Positions 7,680 to 18,655 of a stretch of 64,000 nucleotides of DNA are shown piece by piece. The stretch comes from Actinomadura sp. NBRC 104425 (lineage in GTDB: Bacteria; Actinomycetota; Actinomycetes; Streptosporangiales; Streptosporangiaceae): assembly GCF_030269545.1 (NCBI RefSeq), contig NZ_BSTN01000007.1:186001-250000 (forward strand). Direction: 5' to 3'. The notes beneath the pieces are model-generated. The model saw nothing but the letters and a program-made list of their open reading frames with translations. It had not been told where the DNA came from and made no database searches. Within the stretch, counting starts at the first letter, position 1. Each line of letters starts with the position of its first letter. The position numbers and the translations under genes were made by a program.

Positions 7680-8789
7680 ATGTCGGATCGACGGCGTGAG
7701 GGGCCGAGGGCGCTGCTCCCGTCCGAGAGGCCGGTCCGGTTCCTGACCGACGGCGGGGCGCCCGCGCGCAGCCGTCCCGCGTATCCGGAGCCGGGCCCCG
7801 AACTGCTGCGCCGCGCGTACCGGCACATGGTCGTGGGACGCCGGTTCGACGCCCAGGCGACCGCGCTGACCAAGCAGGGCCGGCTGGCGGTGTACCCGTC
7901 GAGCAAGGGCCAGGAGGCGTGCCAGGTCGGGGCCGTGCTCGCCTTGCAGGAGGGCGACTGGCTGTTCCCTACGTACCGGGACTCGGTGGCCCTGGTGACC
8001 AAGGGCATCGATCCTGTGGAGGTGCTGTCGCTCCTGCGGGGGGACGCGCACTGCGGCTACGACCCGTACCGTCACCAGGTCGCTCCCCAGTGCACTCCCC
8101 TGGCGACGCAGACGATCCACGCCGCGGGCCTGGCGTATGCGGAACGCCGCAAGGGGACGGGACGCATCGCGCTCGTCTGCGTAGGGGACGGGGCAACAAG
8201 TGAAGGCGACTTCCACGAGGCGCTGAACTTCGCCGCCGTGTTCAAGGCGCCGGTGGTGTTCCTCGTCCAGAACAACCAGTACGCCATCTCCGTGCCGCTG
8301 GAGCGGCAGACCGCCGCCCCGGCGCTGGCGTACAAGGGCGTCGGGTACGGGGTGCATTCCGAGCAGGTGGACGGCAACGACGCCGTGGCCGTGCTGGCGG
8401 TGCTGTCCGCCGCCGCCGAGCACGCGCGTTCGGGCAAGGGGCCGTTCCTGGTGGAGGCCCACACATACCGGATGGAGCCCCACACGAACGCCGACGACGC
8501 CACCCGGTACCGGGAGGAGAAGGAGACCGAGCGCTGGCGTCGGCGCGACCCCATCGCGCGGCTGGAGGCGTACCTGCGGCGGCGCGGCCATCTCACCGAC
8601 GAGGACGTTGCGGCGGTCAACGCCGAGGCCGAGGAGTTCGCTGCCCGGGTGCGGGCCGAGCTGAACGAAGACCCGCGGGTGGCGCCGCTGGAGCTGTTCG
8701 ACCACGTCTACGGCACGCTCACGCCGCAGCTGGCGGAGCAACGCGAGGTCCTGGAGGCCGAACTGCAAGCCGAGGAGGCGCTGAGGTGA
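7680..8789 (+). CDS. bkdA: branched-chain 2-oxoacid dehydrogenase E1 component, alpha subunit
   Basis: 369 residues. It carries the thiamine-diphosphate binding motif: GDGATSEGDFHEALNFAA near residue 170 and VQNNQYAISVP near 197. E1 alpha/beta heterotetramers decarboxylate 2-oxo acids and reductively acylate the lipoyl group of E2. The partner subunits follow with 4-bp overlaps. The Lrp/BkdR-like neighbour and the split alpha/beta form favour a branched-chain keto-acid substrate (valine, leucine and isoleucine degradation, and branched fatty-acid primers) over pyruvate, but a pyruvate dehydrogenase cannot be excluded from sequence. No E3 (lipoamide dehydrogenase) is adjacent, so it is supplied from elsewhere. 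Confidence 0.85.
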   Translation: MSDRRREGPRALLPSERPVRFLTDGGAPARSRPAYPEPGPELLRRAYRHMVVGRRFDAQATALTKQGRLAVYPSSKGQEACQVGAVLALQEGDWLFPTYRDSVALVTKGIDPVEVLSLLRGDAHCGYDPYRHQVAPQCTPLATQTIHAAGLAYAERRKGTGRIALVCVGDGATSEGDFHEALNFAAVFKAPVVFLVQNNQYAISVPLERQTAAPALAYKGVGYGVHSEQVDGNDAVAVLAVLSAAAEHARSGKGPFLVEAHTYRMEPHTNADDATRYREEKETERWRRRDPIARLEAYLRRRGHLTDEDVAAVNAEAEEFAARVRAELNEDPRVAPLELFDHVYGTLTPQLAEQREVLEAELQAEEALR

Positions 8790-9802
8790 CGACGATCAGC
8801 ATGGCGCAGGCGCTCAACGCCGCATTGCGCGACGCCCTGGAGGACGATGAGCGCGTCCTGGTGTTCGGCGAGGACGTGGGGCCGCTGGGCGGGGTCTTCC
8901 GCATCACCGACGGCCTGACCGCCAAGTTCGGCGAGGACCGCTGCTTCGACACGCCCCTGGCCGAGTCGGGCATCGTGGGCTTCGCCGTGGGCATGGCCAT
9001 GGGCGGGTTCCGGCCCGTGGTGGAGATGCAGTTCGACGCGTTCGCCTACCCGGCGTTCGAGCAGATCGCCTCGCATGTGGCGAAGATGCGCAACCGGACG
9101 CGGGGACGGGTGACGCTGCCGATGGTCATCCGCATCCCCTACGGCGGCGGGATCGGCGGCGTCGAGCACCACAGCGACTCCAGCGAGGCCTACTACGCGC
9201 ACACGCCCGGGTTGAAGGTCGTCACGCCCGCGACGGTGGACGACGCGTACTCGCTGCTGCGGGAGGCGATCGCAGATCCCGACCCGGTGATCTTCCTGGA
9301 GCCCAAGAAGCTGTACTGGACGAAGGCGCCGGTGACCCTGCCGGTGCGCACGGAGCCGTTCGGCCGGGCGGTGGTGCGCCGCCCGGGCGGGGATGCGACG
9401 ATGATCGCCTACGGGCCCGCCGTGCCGGTCGCGCTGGAGGCCGCCGAAGCCGCCGCCGAAGAAGGCTGGGACCTGGAGGTCATCGACCTGCGCACGATCG
9501 TCCCGTTCGACGACGCAACGGTGACGGCGTCGGTGCGCCGGACCGGCCGCTGCGTGGTGGTGGCGGAGGCCGCCGGGTTCGCCGGGGTGGGCGCCGAGAT
9601 CGCCGCCCGCGTCCAGGAGCGCTGCTTCCACAGCCTGCTCGCGCCGGTGCTGCGGGTGACCGGGCTGGACGTGCCCTATCCGCCACCGATGCTCGAACAT
9701 CGCCACCTGCCGGACGTGGACCGGATCCTGGACGCCCTCGACCGGCTCCAGCGCGACGACCGGCCCGACGTCCGGTACCTGCCCAAGGCGGGTGCGGCAT
9801 GA
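8786..9802 (+). CDS. bkdB: branched-chain 2-oxoacid dehydrogenase E1 component, beta subunit
   Basis: 338 residues, the transketolase-like pyrimidine-binding domain (residues about 4-180) followed by the transketolase C-terminal domain (about 195-315). Family segments seen include VFGEDVGPLGGVFRITDGL, FDTPLAESGIVGFAVGMA and EMQFDAFAYPAFEQI. The GTG at 8786 overlaps the E1 alpha TGA, and the E2 ATG overlaps this gene's TGA, giving a tightly coupled alpha-beta-E2 unit with stoichiometric translation. It forms the second half of the ThDP active site at the alpha/beta interface. Confidence 0.88.
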   Translation: MTTISMAQALNAALRDALEDDERVLVFGEDVGPLGGVFRITDGLTAKFGEDRCFDTPLAESGIVGFAVGMAMGGFRPVVEMQFDAFAYPAFEQIASHVAKMRNRTRGRVTLPMVIRIPYGGGIGGVEHHSDSSEAYYAHTPGLKVVTPATVDDAYSLLREAIADPDPVIFLEPKKLYWTKAPVTLPVRTEPFGRAVVRRPGGDATMIAYGPAVPVALEAAEAAAEEGWDLEVIDLRTIVPFDDATVTASVRRTGRCVVVAEAAGFAGVGAEIAARVQERCFHSLLAPVLRVTGLDVPYPPPMLEHRHLPDVDRILDALDRLQRDDRPDVRYLPKAGAA

Positions 9803-11136
9803 CCGCGACGGCGACCGAGCAGGTGTTCCGCCTCCCCGACCTGGGGGAGGGGCTGACCGAGGCGGAGATCCTCCAATGGCGGGTGTCGGTGGGGGACGTC
9901 GTCGCCGTCGACCAGGTCGTGGTGGAGGTCGAGACGGCCAAGGCGGCCGTGGACGTGCCCATTCCCATCGCCGGGACGGTGGTGCGCCTGTACGGCGAGC
10001 CGGGCACGTCCGTCGCGGTGGGCGCCCCGTTGATCGCGGTGGCCGTCCCGGACGAGCGGTACCGGGAGGAGGAGCGCGCCGGGTCGGGCAACGTCCTCGT
10101 CGGGTACGGCACCGGTTCCGGCAAGCGGGCGCGGCGCCGCCCCCGCGTCAGGCGGCCCGAGCCGGCGGTCGTGCGGCCCGGGCCTGTCAGCGCGCTCAAG
10201 GGCGGCGCCGTCGGTGTCGTGGTGCCGTCGGTGTCGACGTCCCGCCTGGCGGCCGTGCCGAATGCCGCGTCGAGGCCTGCGGGGAAGGAGGTGCCGCGGG
10301 TCATCGCGCCGCTGGTGCGGCGGCTGGCGGAGGAGCACGGCATCGATCTCGCGCAGGTGACGCCCAGCGGGCCGCGCGGTGTCGTGCTGCGCCGGGACGT
10401 GGAGGCCGCCATCGCCGTGTCCGCCGGAACCGGTGAGGCGCCGCAGGGCGAGCGGGTGCCGCTGCAAGGGGTGCGGCGGGCCATCGCGGACAAGCTCTCC
10501 CGCAGCAGGCGGGAGATCCCCGACGCCACCACCTGGGTCGACGTGGACGCCACTGCGCTGGTGGAGCTCAAGGACGACATCCGCCGGGCCTCCCCGGACG
10601 CCGGGATCGGCATGCTGGCGTTGCTGGCCCGGATCTGCGTTGTCGGGCTGCGGCGCTTCCCCGAACTGAACGCCTACGTGGACGTCGAACGGCAAGAGAT
10701 CGTGCGGCTGCCGCACGTCAACCTGGGGTTCGCCGCCCAGACCGACCGGGGCCTGGTGGTGCCGGTGGTGCACGATGCGCACCGGCTGACACTGACCGAA
10801 CTGTCCGCGCGGCTGCGCGAGCTGTCGGCGGCCGCGCGGGACGGCAGGCTGACACCCCGGCAGCTCACCGGCGGGACGTTCACCCTGAACAACTACGGGG
10901 TCTTCGGGGTGGACGGCTCCACACCGATCATCAACCATCCCGAGGCGGCCATGCTCGGGGTCGGGCGGATCGCCGACCGGCCCTGGGGCTACCAGGGTGA
11001 AGTACGGCTGCGGAAGGTCGCGCAGCTGTCGTTCACGTTCGACCACCGCGTGTGCGACGGCGGCGTCGCCGGAGGCTTCCTGCGGTTCGTCGCCGACTGC
11101 GTGGAGCGTCCCGAGGTACTCATCACTCACCTGTAG
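9799..11136 (+). CDS. bkdC: 2-oxoacid dehydrogenase E2, dihydrolipoamide acyltransferase
   Basis: 445 residues in the usual order: one lipoyl domain (residues about 7-82, with Lys48 in VETAKAAVD as the lipoylation site), a Pro/Arg-rich hinge, a peripheral-subunit-binding domain (about 165-205, VIAPLVRRLAEEHGIDLAQV), and the catalytic acyltransferase domain ending in FDHRVCDGG (His and Asp of the active site, about residue 415). A single lipoyl domain is typical of branched-chain E2 and unlike the multi-lipoyl pyruvate dehydrogenase E2 (SucB/AceF type) of many bacteria, supporting the BCKDH assignment. It is the last gene of the operon. Confidence 0.88.
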   Translation: MTATATEQVFRLPDLGEGLTEAEILQWRVSVGDVVAVDQVVVEVETAKAAVDVPIPIAGTVVRLYGEPGTSVAVGAPLIAVAVPDERYREEERAGSGNVLVGYGTGSGKRARRRPRVRRPEPAVVRPGPVSALKGGAVGVVVPSVSTSRLAAVPNAASRPAGKEVPRVIAPLVRRLAEEHGIDLAQVTPSGPRGVVLRRDVEAAIAVSAGTGEAPQGERVPLQGVRRAIADKLSRSRREIPDATTWVDVDATALVELKDDIRRASPDAGIGMLALLARICVVGLRRFPELNAYVDVERQEIVRLPHVNLGFAAQTDRGLVVPVVHDAHRLTLTELSARLRELSAAARDGRLTPRQLTGGTFTLNNYGVFGVDGSTPIINHPEAAMLGVGRIADRPWGYQGEVRLRKVAQLSFTFDHRVCDGGVAGGFLRFVADCVERPEVLITHL

Positions 11137-11311
11137 ACGGCGGCCCGGTCGGGGCGTCCGCCGGCAGGGGCGCCCCTGGGCCGTCGTGGCGCGCCGGCGT
11201 GCCGCGGCGGGTGGGAGAATTTTCTTGGCGGGGGATGTCGAGGTTCGCGCTCCGGCTCCGACCTGTTCGCGGAGGGCGCCCGCCCGGGCGTCCCGTGTGA
11301 AGGAGGCGACC

Positions 11312-11670
11312 GTGAAGTACATGATCATCATTTACGGCAACCAGGAGCTGTGGGAGTCGTTCTCCGCCGAGGAGTTCCAGAAGGAGATCGCCGCGCAGGA
11401 CGCGTTCAACCGCAGGTACGCCGAGACGGGGGAGCTGCTCGGCGCGTACGGCAACGCCGACGCGTCGCAGACCAAGATCGTCCGGGTGCGGGACGGGGTG
11501 CCGGCGGTGACCGACGGCCCGTACCTGGAGACCAAGGAGTACATGGCCAGCTGGTACCTCATCGACGTGGAGAGCGAGGAACGCGCCCTGGAGATCGCCG
11601 CCGAGATCCCGTTTGCCTCGTATCGGCAGGTGGAAGTGTGGCCGATCCTGCACGAGGCCGCTGACAGCGA

Positions 11671-11674
<4 letters not shown>
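11312..11674 (+). CDS. YCII-related (DGPF domain) protein
   Basis: 120 residues, a ferredoxin-like YCII/DGPF domain (MKYMIIIYGNQELW at the start, GVPAVTDGPYLETKEYMASWYLIDV in the middle with the family D-G-P motif). GTG at 11312 has AGGAGGCGAC just upstream. It overlaps the following sigma-factor gene by four bases (GTGA). Genes of this family are the standard genomic partners of ECF42 sigma factors, and are thought to be controlled by or to signal with them; the biochemical role is unknown. Upstream is 175 bases of intergenic sequence with GC-rich palindromes after the E2 gene, likely terminator plus promoter. Confidence 0.88.
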
Positions 11675-12923
<1,249 letters not shown>

Positions 12924-12942
<19 letters not shown>

Positions 12943-13093
12943 CCGGCTGTCGAGTGCGGCCTGGGCGTCCGCGGCGTGCGGCGGGTCCGCGGCTTGGCCG
13001 CCGTCATGTGCGAGGTGCGGCCCTGCCGATGCAGCGACGTTGTCAGGGCCGCCCTGGTCGCCGCATTCGGCCCGTCAAGATCCACCAGAGACG
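12924..13093. repeat. short intergenic element, copy 1 (paired with 47351-47537)
   Basis: About 170 bases between the convergent sigma-factor and TetR genes. The first 50 bases are roughly 80% identical to the start of the element at 47351, and a second conserved block (GCCCTGCCGA... then CGCCCTGGTCGCCGCA) lies about 80 bases further in. Its ends form imperfect inverted repeats (TCCGGAGGATCTCGG against TCTGGTGGATCTTGA, 11 of 15). The left end overlaps the last codons of the sigma gene and the right end those of the TetR gene; both proteins finish in Ser-Gly-Gly-Ser encoded by these repeats. It behaves like a small non-autonomous mobile element. Confidence 0.6.
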
Positions 13094-13722
13094 GCCGAGG
13101 ACTGCGGGTCCGGGGGGCGGGGGCGGCGGACGCCGGTAAAGGCGATCTTGCAGACGGTGTCGGCCAGTTCGGCGCCGCTGCGGCGGCCCTGCGGGCGGTA
13201 CCACTCGACCAGCGAGTTGACCATGCCGAACAGCAGCCGGCTGGTGATCGCCGGATCGACGTCCGGGCGGATGTCGCCCTCGGCGGCGGCCTGCGCGACC
13301 AGGTCGGCCACCATCCGGTCGAACTCGCGGCGGCGGGCCATGGCGCGGCGCTCGACGGTGGTGTTGCCGCGCACCCGCAGCAGCAGGGTGACGAACGGCA
13401 GCCGGTCGACCAGGACGCCCACGCTGGCCCGTACGAGATGCTCCAGGCGGTCGACGGCGCGCCCCTCGACCGCCATGGCCTGCTCGGCGGCGGCGAACAG
13501 CCCGTCGAGGGCGCGGTCGACGGCCAGGCGCAGCAGCTCGTCCTTGCCGGACACGTGGTGGTAGATGGCGGATTTGCTGATGCCGAGCCGTTTGGACAGC
13601 TCGTCCATGCTGGTTCCGTCGTAGCCGCGTTCGTTGAACACCTTGACGGCGACCTGGAGCAGGGACTCCTTGTCGTAGCCGGGGCGTCCCCGCCGCGTCT
13701 GCCGTCCGTCCGCGGTGGTCAC
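13075..13722 (-). CDS. paaR: TetR-family repressor of the phenylacetate operon
   Basis: 215 residues from the GTG at 13722 (the upstream extension to 13899 is non-coding in character). The N-terminal TetR HTH is clear: [44 protein letters not shown] in residues about 20-64. The C-terminal half (about 90-200) is the ligand-binding helical domain. It is divergent from paaZ with the candidate operator at 13795-13816 between them. In Corynebacterium PaaR, also TetR-type, represses paa genes and is released by phenylacetyl-CoA; the same role is inferred here. The last residues (SGGS) derive from the short element at 12924-13093. Confidence 0.82.
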   Translation of the reverse strand: MTTADGRQTRRGRPGYDKESLLQVAVKVFNERGYDGTSMDELSKRLGISKSAIYHHVSGKDELLRLAVDRALDGLFAAAEQAMAVEGRAVDRLEHLVRASVGVLVDRLPFVTLLLRVRGNTTVERRAMARRREFDRMVADLVAQAAAEGDIRPDVDPAITSRLLFGMVNSLVEWYRPQGRRSGAELADTVCKIAFTGVRRPRPPDPQSSAVSGGS

Positions 13723-13794
13723 GCCGCTCAGTATCGCAGCGTTCCAGGGGTGCCGGGGCCTGGCGGCCCTGCGGTGTCCGGAGTTACTATCCCA

Positions 13795-13816
13795 ACTGAA
13801 CGTCCGGTCGGTTATT
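13795..13816. promoter_or_regulatory. candidate PaaR operator
   Basis: A 22-bp site (ACTGAACG, then TCCGGT, then CGGTTATT) that matches the PaaR-type consensus as I remember it from Corynebacterium (ACTNACCG-N2-CG-N2-CGGTNAGT) at all but two defined positions. It lies 32-53 bases upstream of the paaZ ATG, in the paaZ-paaR divergent region, where a repressor could block both promoters. Confidence 0.65.
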
Positions 13817-13847
13817 TGGGTCGAAAGACGAGGTGAGGAGGCCCGCG

Positions 13848-15902
13848 ATGGGCACCACGGCTCCGCTGCGCAGCTATGTTTCGGGTGCCTGGCAGGCACC
13901 GCCGGACGAGGGCGTGCCGCTGCTGGACGCGGTGACCGGCGAGCAGGTCGCCCGGCTGTCGGCGACCGGGATCGACCGCGCCGCCGCGCTGGAGCACGGG
14001 CGCCGGGTCGGCGGGCCCGCGCTGCGCGAGCTGACCTTCCACCAGCGGGCCCTGCTGCTCAAGCGGCTCGCCGCGCACCTGCGCGAGCACCGCGAGGAGC
14101 TGTACGCGCTGTCCGCCCGCACCGGCGCCACGCTCGCCGACTCCAAGATCGACGTGGACGGCGGCCTCGGCGTGTTGTTCAGCTACGCCAGCAAGGGCCG
14201 CCGCGAGCTGCCCAACGACACCGTGCTGGTGGACGGCGACGTGGAGCCGCTGGGCAAGGGCGGCACGTTCGTCGGCCGGCACCTGTGCACGCCGCTGCGC
14301 GGTGTCGCCGTGCAGATCAACGCGTTCAACTTCCCCGTGTGGGGGCCGCTGGAGAAGTTCGCGCCCGCATTCCTGGCGGGCATGCCGAGCCTGGTCAAGC
14401 CCGCGCCGCAGACCGCCTACCTCACCGCGCGGCTGGTCGAGCTGATCATCGAGTCGCAGATCCTCCCCGAGGGCACCCTGCAGTTGCTGTGCGGCGAGCC
14501 CGGCGACCTGCTCGACCACCTCACCGAACAGGACCTGGTGGCGTTCACCGGATCGGCCGCCACGGCCCGGCTGCTGCGCACCCACCCGGTGATCACCGGT
14601 CGGGCGGTGCGGTTCAACGCCGAGGCCGACTCGCTGAACTGCTCGATCCTCGGGCCCGACGCCGCGTCCGGCACCGCCGAGTTCGACCTGTTCGTCAAGC
14701 AGCTGGTCACCGAGATGACGGTGAAGGCGGGCCAGAAATGCACCGCGATCCGCCGCGCACTGGTGCCCGCCGAACGGATCGACGAGGTCGCCGAGGCGGT
14801 GCGGGAGCGGCTCGCCCGGGTCACGGTCGGCAACCCGGCCGACCCCGACGTGCGGATGGGCGCGCTGGCCACCCTGGAGCAGCGCGAGGAGGTGCGGCGG
14901 GGCGTCAAGGCGCTGGCGGACGCCGGCCGGATCATCTTCGGCGACCCCGAGCACGTCGAGGTGATCGGCGCCGACGCCGAGCGCGGCGCGTTCATGTCGC
15001 CGGTGCTGCTGCGCGCCGACGACCCCGAGCGCGCCGAGCCGCACGAGGTGGAGGCGTTCGGGCCGGTCAGCACGCTGCTGCCGTACCGGGACGCCGACCA
15101 CGCCGTCGAGCTGGCGGCGCGCGGCCGGGGCAGCCTGGCCGGGTCGGTGGTGAGCGCCGACCCCGGGTTCGTCCGGCACGTGGTGCTGGGCGCGGCGTCG
15201 TCGCACGGCCGGCTGCTGGTGCTGAACGCCGAGGACGCCGGCGAGTCCACCGGCCACGGTTCGCCGCTGCCGATGCTGGTGCACGGCGGGCCGGGACGCG
15301 CCGGGGGCGGCGAGGAGATGGGCGGCATCCGCGGCGTCCTGCACCACATGCAGCGCACGGCGGTGCAGGCCGGGCCGTCCATGCTCAGCGCGCTCACCGG
15401 CCGGTGGGTGCCGGGGGCGCCGCGCACCGAGACCGACGTCCACCCGTTCCGCAAGCACCTGGAGGACCTGCGGGTCGGCGACACGGTCGTGGCGGGGCCG
15501 CGCGTGGTGTCGCTGGAGGACATCGAGCACTTCGCCGAGTTCACCGGCGACACCTTCTACGCCCACATGGACGAGGAGGCCGCCCGGCGCAACCCGTTCT
15601 TCGGCGGCCGCGTCGCGCACGGCTACCTGGTCGTGTCGTTCGCGGCGGGTCTGTTCGTCTCCCCCGAACCCGGCCCGGTGCTGGCCAACTACGGCCTGGA
15701 GAACCTGCGGTTCCTGGCGCCGACGTTCCCGGGCGACGAGCTGACCGTCACGCTGACCGCCAAGCAGATCACGCCGCGGGAGGGCGCCGACTACGGCGAG
15801 GTCCGCTGGGACACCGAGGTCGCCCGGCAGGACGGCGTCGTGGTCGCCCGGTACGACGTGCTGACCCTGGTGGCCAAGCGTCCGGAGGGGAAGGAGGCGT
15901 GA
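13848..15902 (+). CDS. paaZ: bifunctional oxepin-CoA hydrolase / 3-oxo-5,6-dehydrosuberyl-CoA semialdehyde dehydrogenase
   Basis: 684 residues. An N-terminal aldehyde dehydrogenase domain (about 1-530, with the conserved [19 protein letters not shown] and the catalytic Cys in [11 protein letters not shown] near residue 302, Glu-containing [11 protein letters not shown] upstream) is fused to a C-terminal MaoC-like hydratase (about 545-680, [21 protein letters not shown]). It opens the oxepin ring made by PaaG and oxidises the resulting aldehyde. GAGGAGGCCCGCG precedes the ATG at 13848. It overlaps paaA by one base (TGATG). It is placed first in the operon, unlike E. coli where paaZ is divergent. 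Confidence 0.92.
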   Translation: MGTTAPLRSYVSGAWQAPPDEGVPLLDAVTGEQVARLSATGIDRAAALEHGRRVGGPALRELTFHQRALLLKRLAAHLREHREELYALSARTGATLADSKIDVDGGLGVLFSYASKGRRELPNDTVLVDGDVEPLGKGGTFVGRHLCTPLRGVAVQINAFNFPVWGPLEKFAPAFLAGMPSLVKPAPQTAYLTARLVELIIESQILPEGTLQLLCGEPGDLLDHLTEQDLVAFTGSAATARLLRTHPVITGRAVRFNAEADSLNCSILGPDAASGTAEFDLFVKQLVTEMTVKAGQKCTAIRRALVPAERIDEVAEAVRERLARVTVGNPADPDVRMGALATLEQREEVRRGVKALADAGRIIFGDPEHVEVIGADAERGAFMSPVLLRADDPERAEPHEVEAFGPVSTLLPYRDADHAVELAARGRGSLAGSVVSADPGFVRHVVLGAASSHGRLLVLNAEDAGESTGHGSPLPMLVHGGPGRAGGGEEMGGIRGVLHHMQRTAVQAGPSMLSALTGRWVPGAPRTETDVHPFRKHLEDLRVGDTVVAGPRVVSLEDIEHFAEFTGDTFYAHMDEEAARRNPFFGGRVAHGYLVVSFAAGLFVSPEPGPVLANYGLENLRFLAPTFPGDELTVTLTAKQITPREGADYGEVRWDTEVARQDGVVVARYDVLTLVAKRPEGKEA

Positions 15903-16858
15903 TGGCCGACAACGGCGAACTGGCCCGCCACTTCGAGCGGACGATCGAGCGCGACCAGCGGATCGAGCCGCGCGACTGGATGCCGGACGGCTACCGGGCG
16001 ACGATGATCCGGCAGATCGCCCAGCACGCCCACTCGGAGATCATCGGCATGCAGCCGGAGGGCGGCTGGATCACCCGGGCGCCGTCGCTGCGGCGCAAGG
16101 CGATCCTGCTGGCCAAGGTGCAGGACGAGGCCGGGCACGGCCTGTACCTGTACGCGGCCGCCGAGACGCTGGGCGCCGACCGCACCGACCTCACCGAACG
16201 GCTGATCTCCGGCGCGCAGAAATACTCGTCGATCTTCAACTATCCGACGCTGACCTACGCCGACGTGGGCGTGATCGGCTGGCTGGTGGACGGCGCGGCC
16301 ATCTGCAACCAGGTGCCGCTGTGCCGCAGCTCCTACGGGCCGTACGCGCGGGCCATGATCCGGATCTGCAAGGAGGAGTCGTTCCACCAGCGGCAGGGCT
16401 ACGAGCTGCTGATGACGATGATGCGCGGCACCGACGCGCAGCGCGAGATGGTGCAGGACGCGGTGAACCGCTGGTGGTGGCCGACGCTGATGATGTTCGG
16501 CCCGCCGGACGCCGAGTCGCGGCACACCGCGCGCTCCATGGCCTGGAAGATCAAGCGGCACACCAACGACGAACTGCGGCAGCGGTTCGTCGACATGACG
16601 GTGCCGCAGGCCGAGGCGCTCGGCGTCACCCTGCCCGACCCGCAGCTGCGCTGGAACCCCGAACGCGGCCACTACGACTTCGGCGAGGTGGACTGGGCCG
16701 AGTTCAAACGGGTCATCAGCGGCGACGGGCCGTGCAACGCCGAGCGGATCGCGGTGCGCCGCGCCGCGCACGAGGACGGCGCATGGGTGCGGGAGGCGGC
16801 CGCCGCCCACGCGGCCAAACGGGCACGGCGGTCCCGGCACGCGAAGGAGGCGGCATGA
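15902..16858 (+). CDS. paaA: 1,2-phenylacetyl-CoA epoxidase, catalytic subunit
   Basis: 318 residues, the diiron ferritin-like subunit that epoxidises the aromatic ring of phenylacetyl-CoA with oxygen. The metal-binding segments are visible: [12 protein letters not shown] near residue 42, [17 protein letters not shown] near 74 (E-x2-H type), and [15 protein letters not shown] near 160. The length and the [16 protein letters not shown] segment match the family. The C-terminus is Ala/Arg-rich. The ATG overlaps the paaZ stop, and the TGA overlaps the paaB start (ATGA). Confidence 0.95.
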   Translation: MADNGELARHFERTIERDQRIEPRDWMPDGYRATMIRQIAQHAHSEIIGMQPEGGWITRAPSLRRKAILLAKVQDEAGHGLYLYAAAETLGADRTDLTERLISGAQKYSSIFNYPTLTYADVGVIGWLVDGAAICNQVPLCRSSYGPYARAMIRICKEESFHQRQGYELLMTMMRGTDAQREMVQDAVNRWWWPTLMMFGPPDAESRHTARSMAWKIKRHTNDELRQRFVDMTVPQAEALGVTLPDPQLRWNPERGHYDFGEVDWAEFKRVISGDGPCNAERIAVRRAAHEDGAWVREAAAAHAAKRARRSRHAKEAA

Positions 16859-17157
16859 CCGGCGACGGCGCGGTGCGGGCGGAGTGGCCCCTGTACGAGG
16901 TGTTCGTCCGGGGCAAGCGCGGGCTGAACCACGTGCACGTCGGGTCGCTGCGCGCCGCCGACCCCGAGATGGCGCTGCGCAACGCCCGCGACCTGTATAC
17001 GCGCCGCAATGAGGGCGTGAGCATCTGGGTGGTCGAGGCGGCGCAGATCACCGCCTCCAGCCCGGATGAGAAGGACCCGTTCTTCGCCCCCAGCGGCGAC
17101 AAGGTCTACCGGCATCCGACGTTCTACGAGATCCCCGAGAACGTCCCGCACATCTGA
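16855..17157 (+). CDS. paaB: 1,2-phenylacetyl-CoA epoxidase subunit B
   Basis: 100 residues, the small subunit of the PaaABCE complex ([22 protein letters not shown] near the start, [17 protein letters not shown] and the C-terminal [16 protein letters not shown] are family signatures). It bridges catalytic PaaAC units and is needed for activity. AAGGAGGCGGC precedes the ATG at 16855, which lies within the end of paaA (4-bp overlap). Confidence 0.95.
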   Translation: MTGDGAVRAEWPLYEVFVRGKRGLNHVHVGSLRAADPEMALRNARDLYTRRNEGVSIWVVEAAQITASSPDEKDPFFAPSGDKVYRHPTFYEIPENVPHI

Positions 17158-17165
17158 GGGGACCC

Positions 17166-18107
17166 ATGGCGCGCGACGACCTGACCGCCGACCCGACCGG
17201 AACCGTCGGCCCGACCGCAGCCGGCGCCCCGGCCGGAACCGCGCTCGACGCGCTCGCCGAGGACCACGGCGACGCCCGCTGGGCGTACGGGACCGGCTTC
17301 CACGACCCGCTCGCCGGGCTCGACACGGCCGTGCCGGACGGCGTCGACGGCGACGTCCTGGCCGCGTACTGCCTCATGCTCGGCGACGACGCGCTGATCA
17401 TGTCGCACCGGCTGCAGGAGTGGTGCGCGCACGCCCCCGAGCTGGAGGAGGAGGTCGCGCTCGCCAACATCGCGCTTGACCTGCTCGGGCAGGCACGGCT
17501 GCTGCTGACCCGCGCCGGGCAGGCCGACGGCACCGGCCGCACCGAGGACGACCTGGCGTTCCTCCGCGACGCGGGCGAGTTCCGCAACGTCCGGCTGGTC
17601 GAGGCGCCGCGCGGCGACTTCGCGTTCTGCATGGTGCGGCTGCTGGTGTTCGCCACGTGGCGGCTGGCGCTGCTGGATCGGCTCACCGCCTCCCGCGACC
17701 CCGTGCTCGCCGCGGCCGCCGCCAAGGGCGTCAAGGAGGTCGCCTACCACCGCGACCACGCCGCCATGTGGACGATCCGGCTCGGCGACGGGACGGCCGA
17801 GTCGCGCCGCCGCATGCTCGCCGCCCTGGACGCCGTCTGGCCGCAGGTCGGCGAGCTGTTCACCCCGCACGAGGTCGAGCGGCGGATGGCCGAGGCGGGG
17901 CTGGGGGTCGACCCGTCCACCGTGCGGGCCGAGTTCGACCACGTCATCGCCGACGTCCTCGCGGAGGCCACGCTGCCCGTCCCCGACCTTGCGGCGCCGC
18001 ACGAGCCGGGCCGCGGCGGACGCGACGGCGTGCACACGGCCGAGTTCGACGCGCTGCTCGCCGAGCTGCAGAGCGTCGCCCGCGCGCACCCGGGGGCGAC
18101 ATGGTGA
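17166..18107 (+). CDS. paaC: 1,2-phenylacetyl-CoA epoxidase, structural subunit
   Basis: 313 residues, a ferritin-like protein paralogous to PaaA that forms the heterodimeric core but lacks a functional diiron site. Seen: YCLMLGDDALIMSHRLQEWC near residue 62, ANIALDLLGQARLLL near 100 and KGVKEVAYHRDHAAMWTIRLGDG near 190. The first 35 residues are an Ala/Gly/Pro/Thr-rich extension. It begins eight bases after paaB with GAGGGGACCC as ribosome binding site, and ends inside the start of paaD. Confidence 0.93.
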   Translation: MARDDLTADPTGTVGPTAAGAPAGTALDALAEDHGDARWAYGTGFHDPLAGLDTAVPDGVDGDVLAAYCLMLGDDALIMSHRLQEWCAHAPELEEEVALANIALDLLGQARLLLTRAGQADGTGRTEDDLAFLRDAGEFRNVRLVEAPRGDFAFCMVRLLVFATWRLALLDRLTASRDPVLAAAAAKGVKEVAYHRDHAAMWTIRLGDGTAESRRRMLAALDAVWPQVGELFTPHEVERRMAEAGLGVDPSTVRAEFDHVIADVLAEATLPVPDLAAPHEPGRGGRDGVHTAEFDALLAELQSVARAHPGATW

Positions 18108-18655
18108 CCGGCGACCAGGCGACCGCCTCGGCGGTGCAAGCCCCCGCTGCCGAGGCCCGCGCCGCCAAGGCCCGCGCGGTCGCCGAGACGGTGACCGACC
18201 CGGAGCTGCCCATGCTGACCCTGCGGGAGCTGGGCGTGCTGCGCGACGTGCGGGTCGCCCCGGACGGAGCGGTGGAGGTGACGATCACCCCCACCTACAC
18301 CGGCTGCCCCGCCGTCCAGGCCATGCGCGACGACCTGCGCGCGCGGCTGGCCGAGGCGGGCTTTACGCGGGTGGAGGTCCGCACGGTGCTGCACCCGCCG
18401 TGGACCACCGACATGATCAGCGAGTCCGGGCGGCGCAAGCTCGCCGCCGCCGGGATCGCTCCCCCGGGTCCGGCGCCCCGCCGCACGTCCGGGCCCATAC
18501 CGCTGACCCTCGGCCCGCCTCGCACCGTGGTGCGCTGCCCCCGCTGCGGCTCCCGCGACACCGACGAGCTGTCGCGGTTCGGCTCCACCGCCTGCAAGTC
18601 GCTGCGCCGCTGCCGCGCCTGCCGGGAACCGTTCGAGCACTTCAAGGAGCTCTAG
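18101..18655 (+). CDS. paaD: phenylacetate degradation protein PaaD (Fe-S assembly-like)
   Basis: 184 residues: a MIP18/DUF59 domain (about 25-125, VTDPELPMLTLRELGVLRDV and ITPTYTGCPAVQAMRDDL with the conserved Cys) plus a C-terminal zinc-ribbon with two CPxC-type pairs (VRCPRCGSRDT near 150 and RRCRACREPFEHFKEL at the end). It is required for maturation of the epoxidase, probably for the PaaE iron-sulfur cluster. ATG 18101 overlaps paaC by seven bases; GTG 18104 is an equally plausible start. Confidence 0.92.
   Translation: MVTGDQATASAVQAPAAEARAAKARAVAETVTDPELPMLTLRELGVLRDVRVAPDGAVEVTITPTYTGCPAVQAMRDDLRARLAEAGFTRVEVRTVLHPPWTTDMISESGRRKLAAAGIAPPGPAPRRTSGPIPLTLGPPRTVVRCPRCGSRDTDELSRFGSTACKSLRRCRACREPFEHFKEL

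Noticed and set aside
5409..8768. Open frame of 1119 codons on the minus strand
   Set aside because: It overlaps the HAD, YdcF, Lrp and E1 alpha genes; composition is Arg/Pro/His-rich and no domain is seen. High GC makes such antisense frames common.
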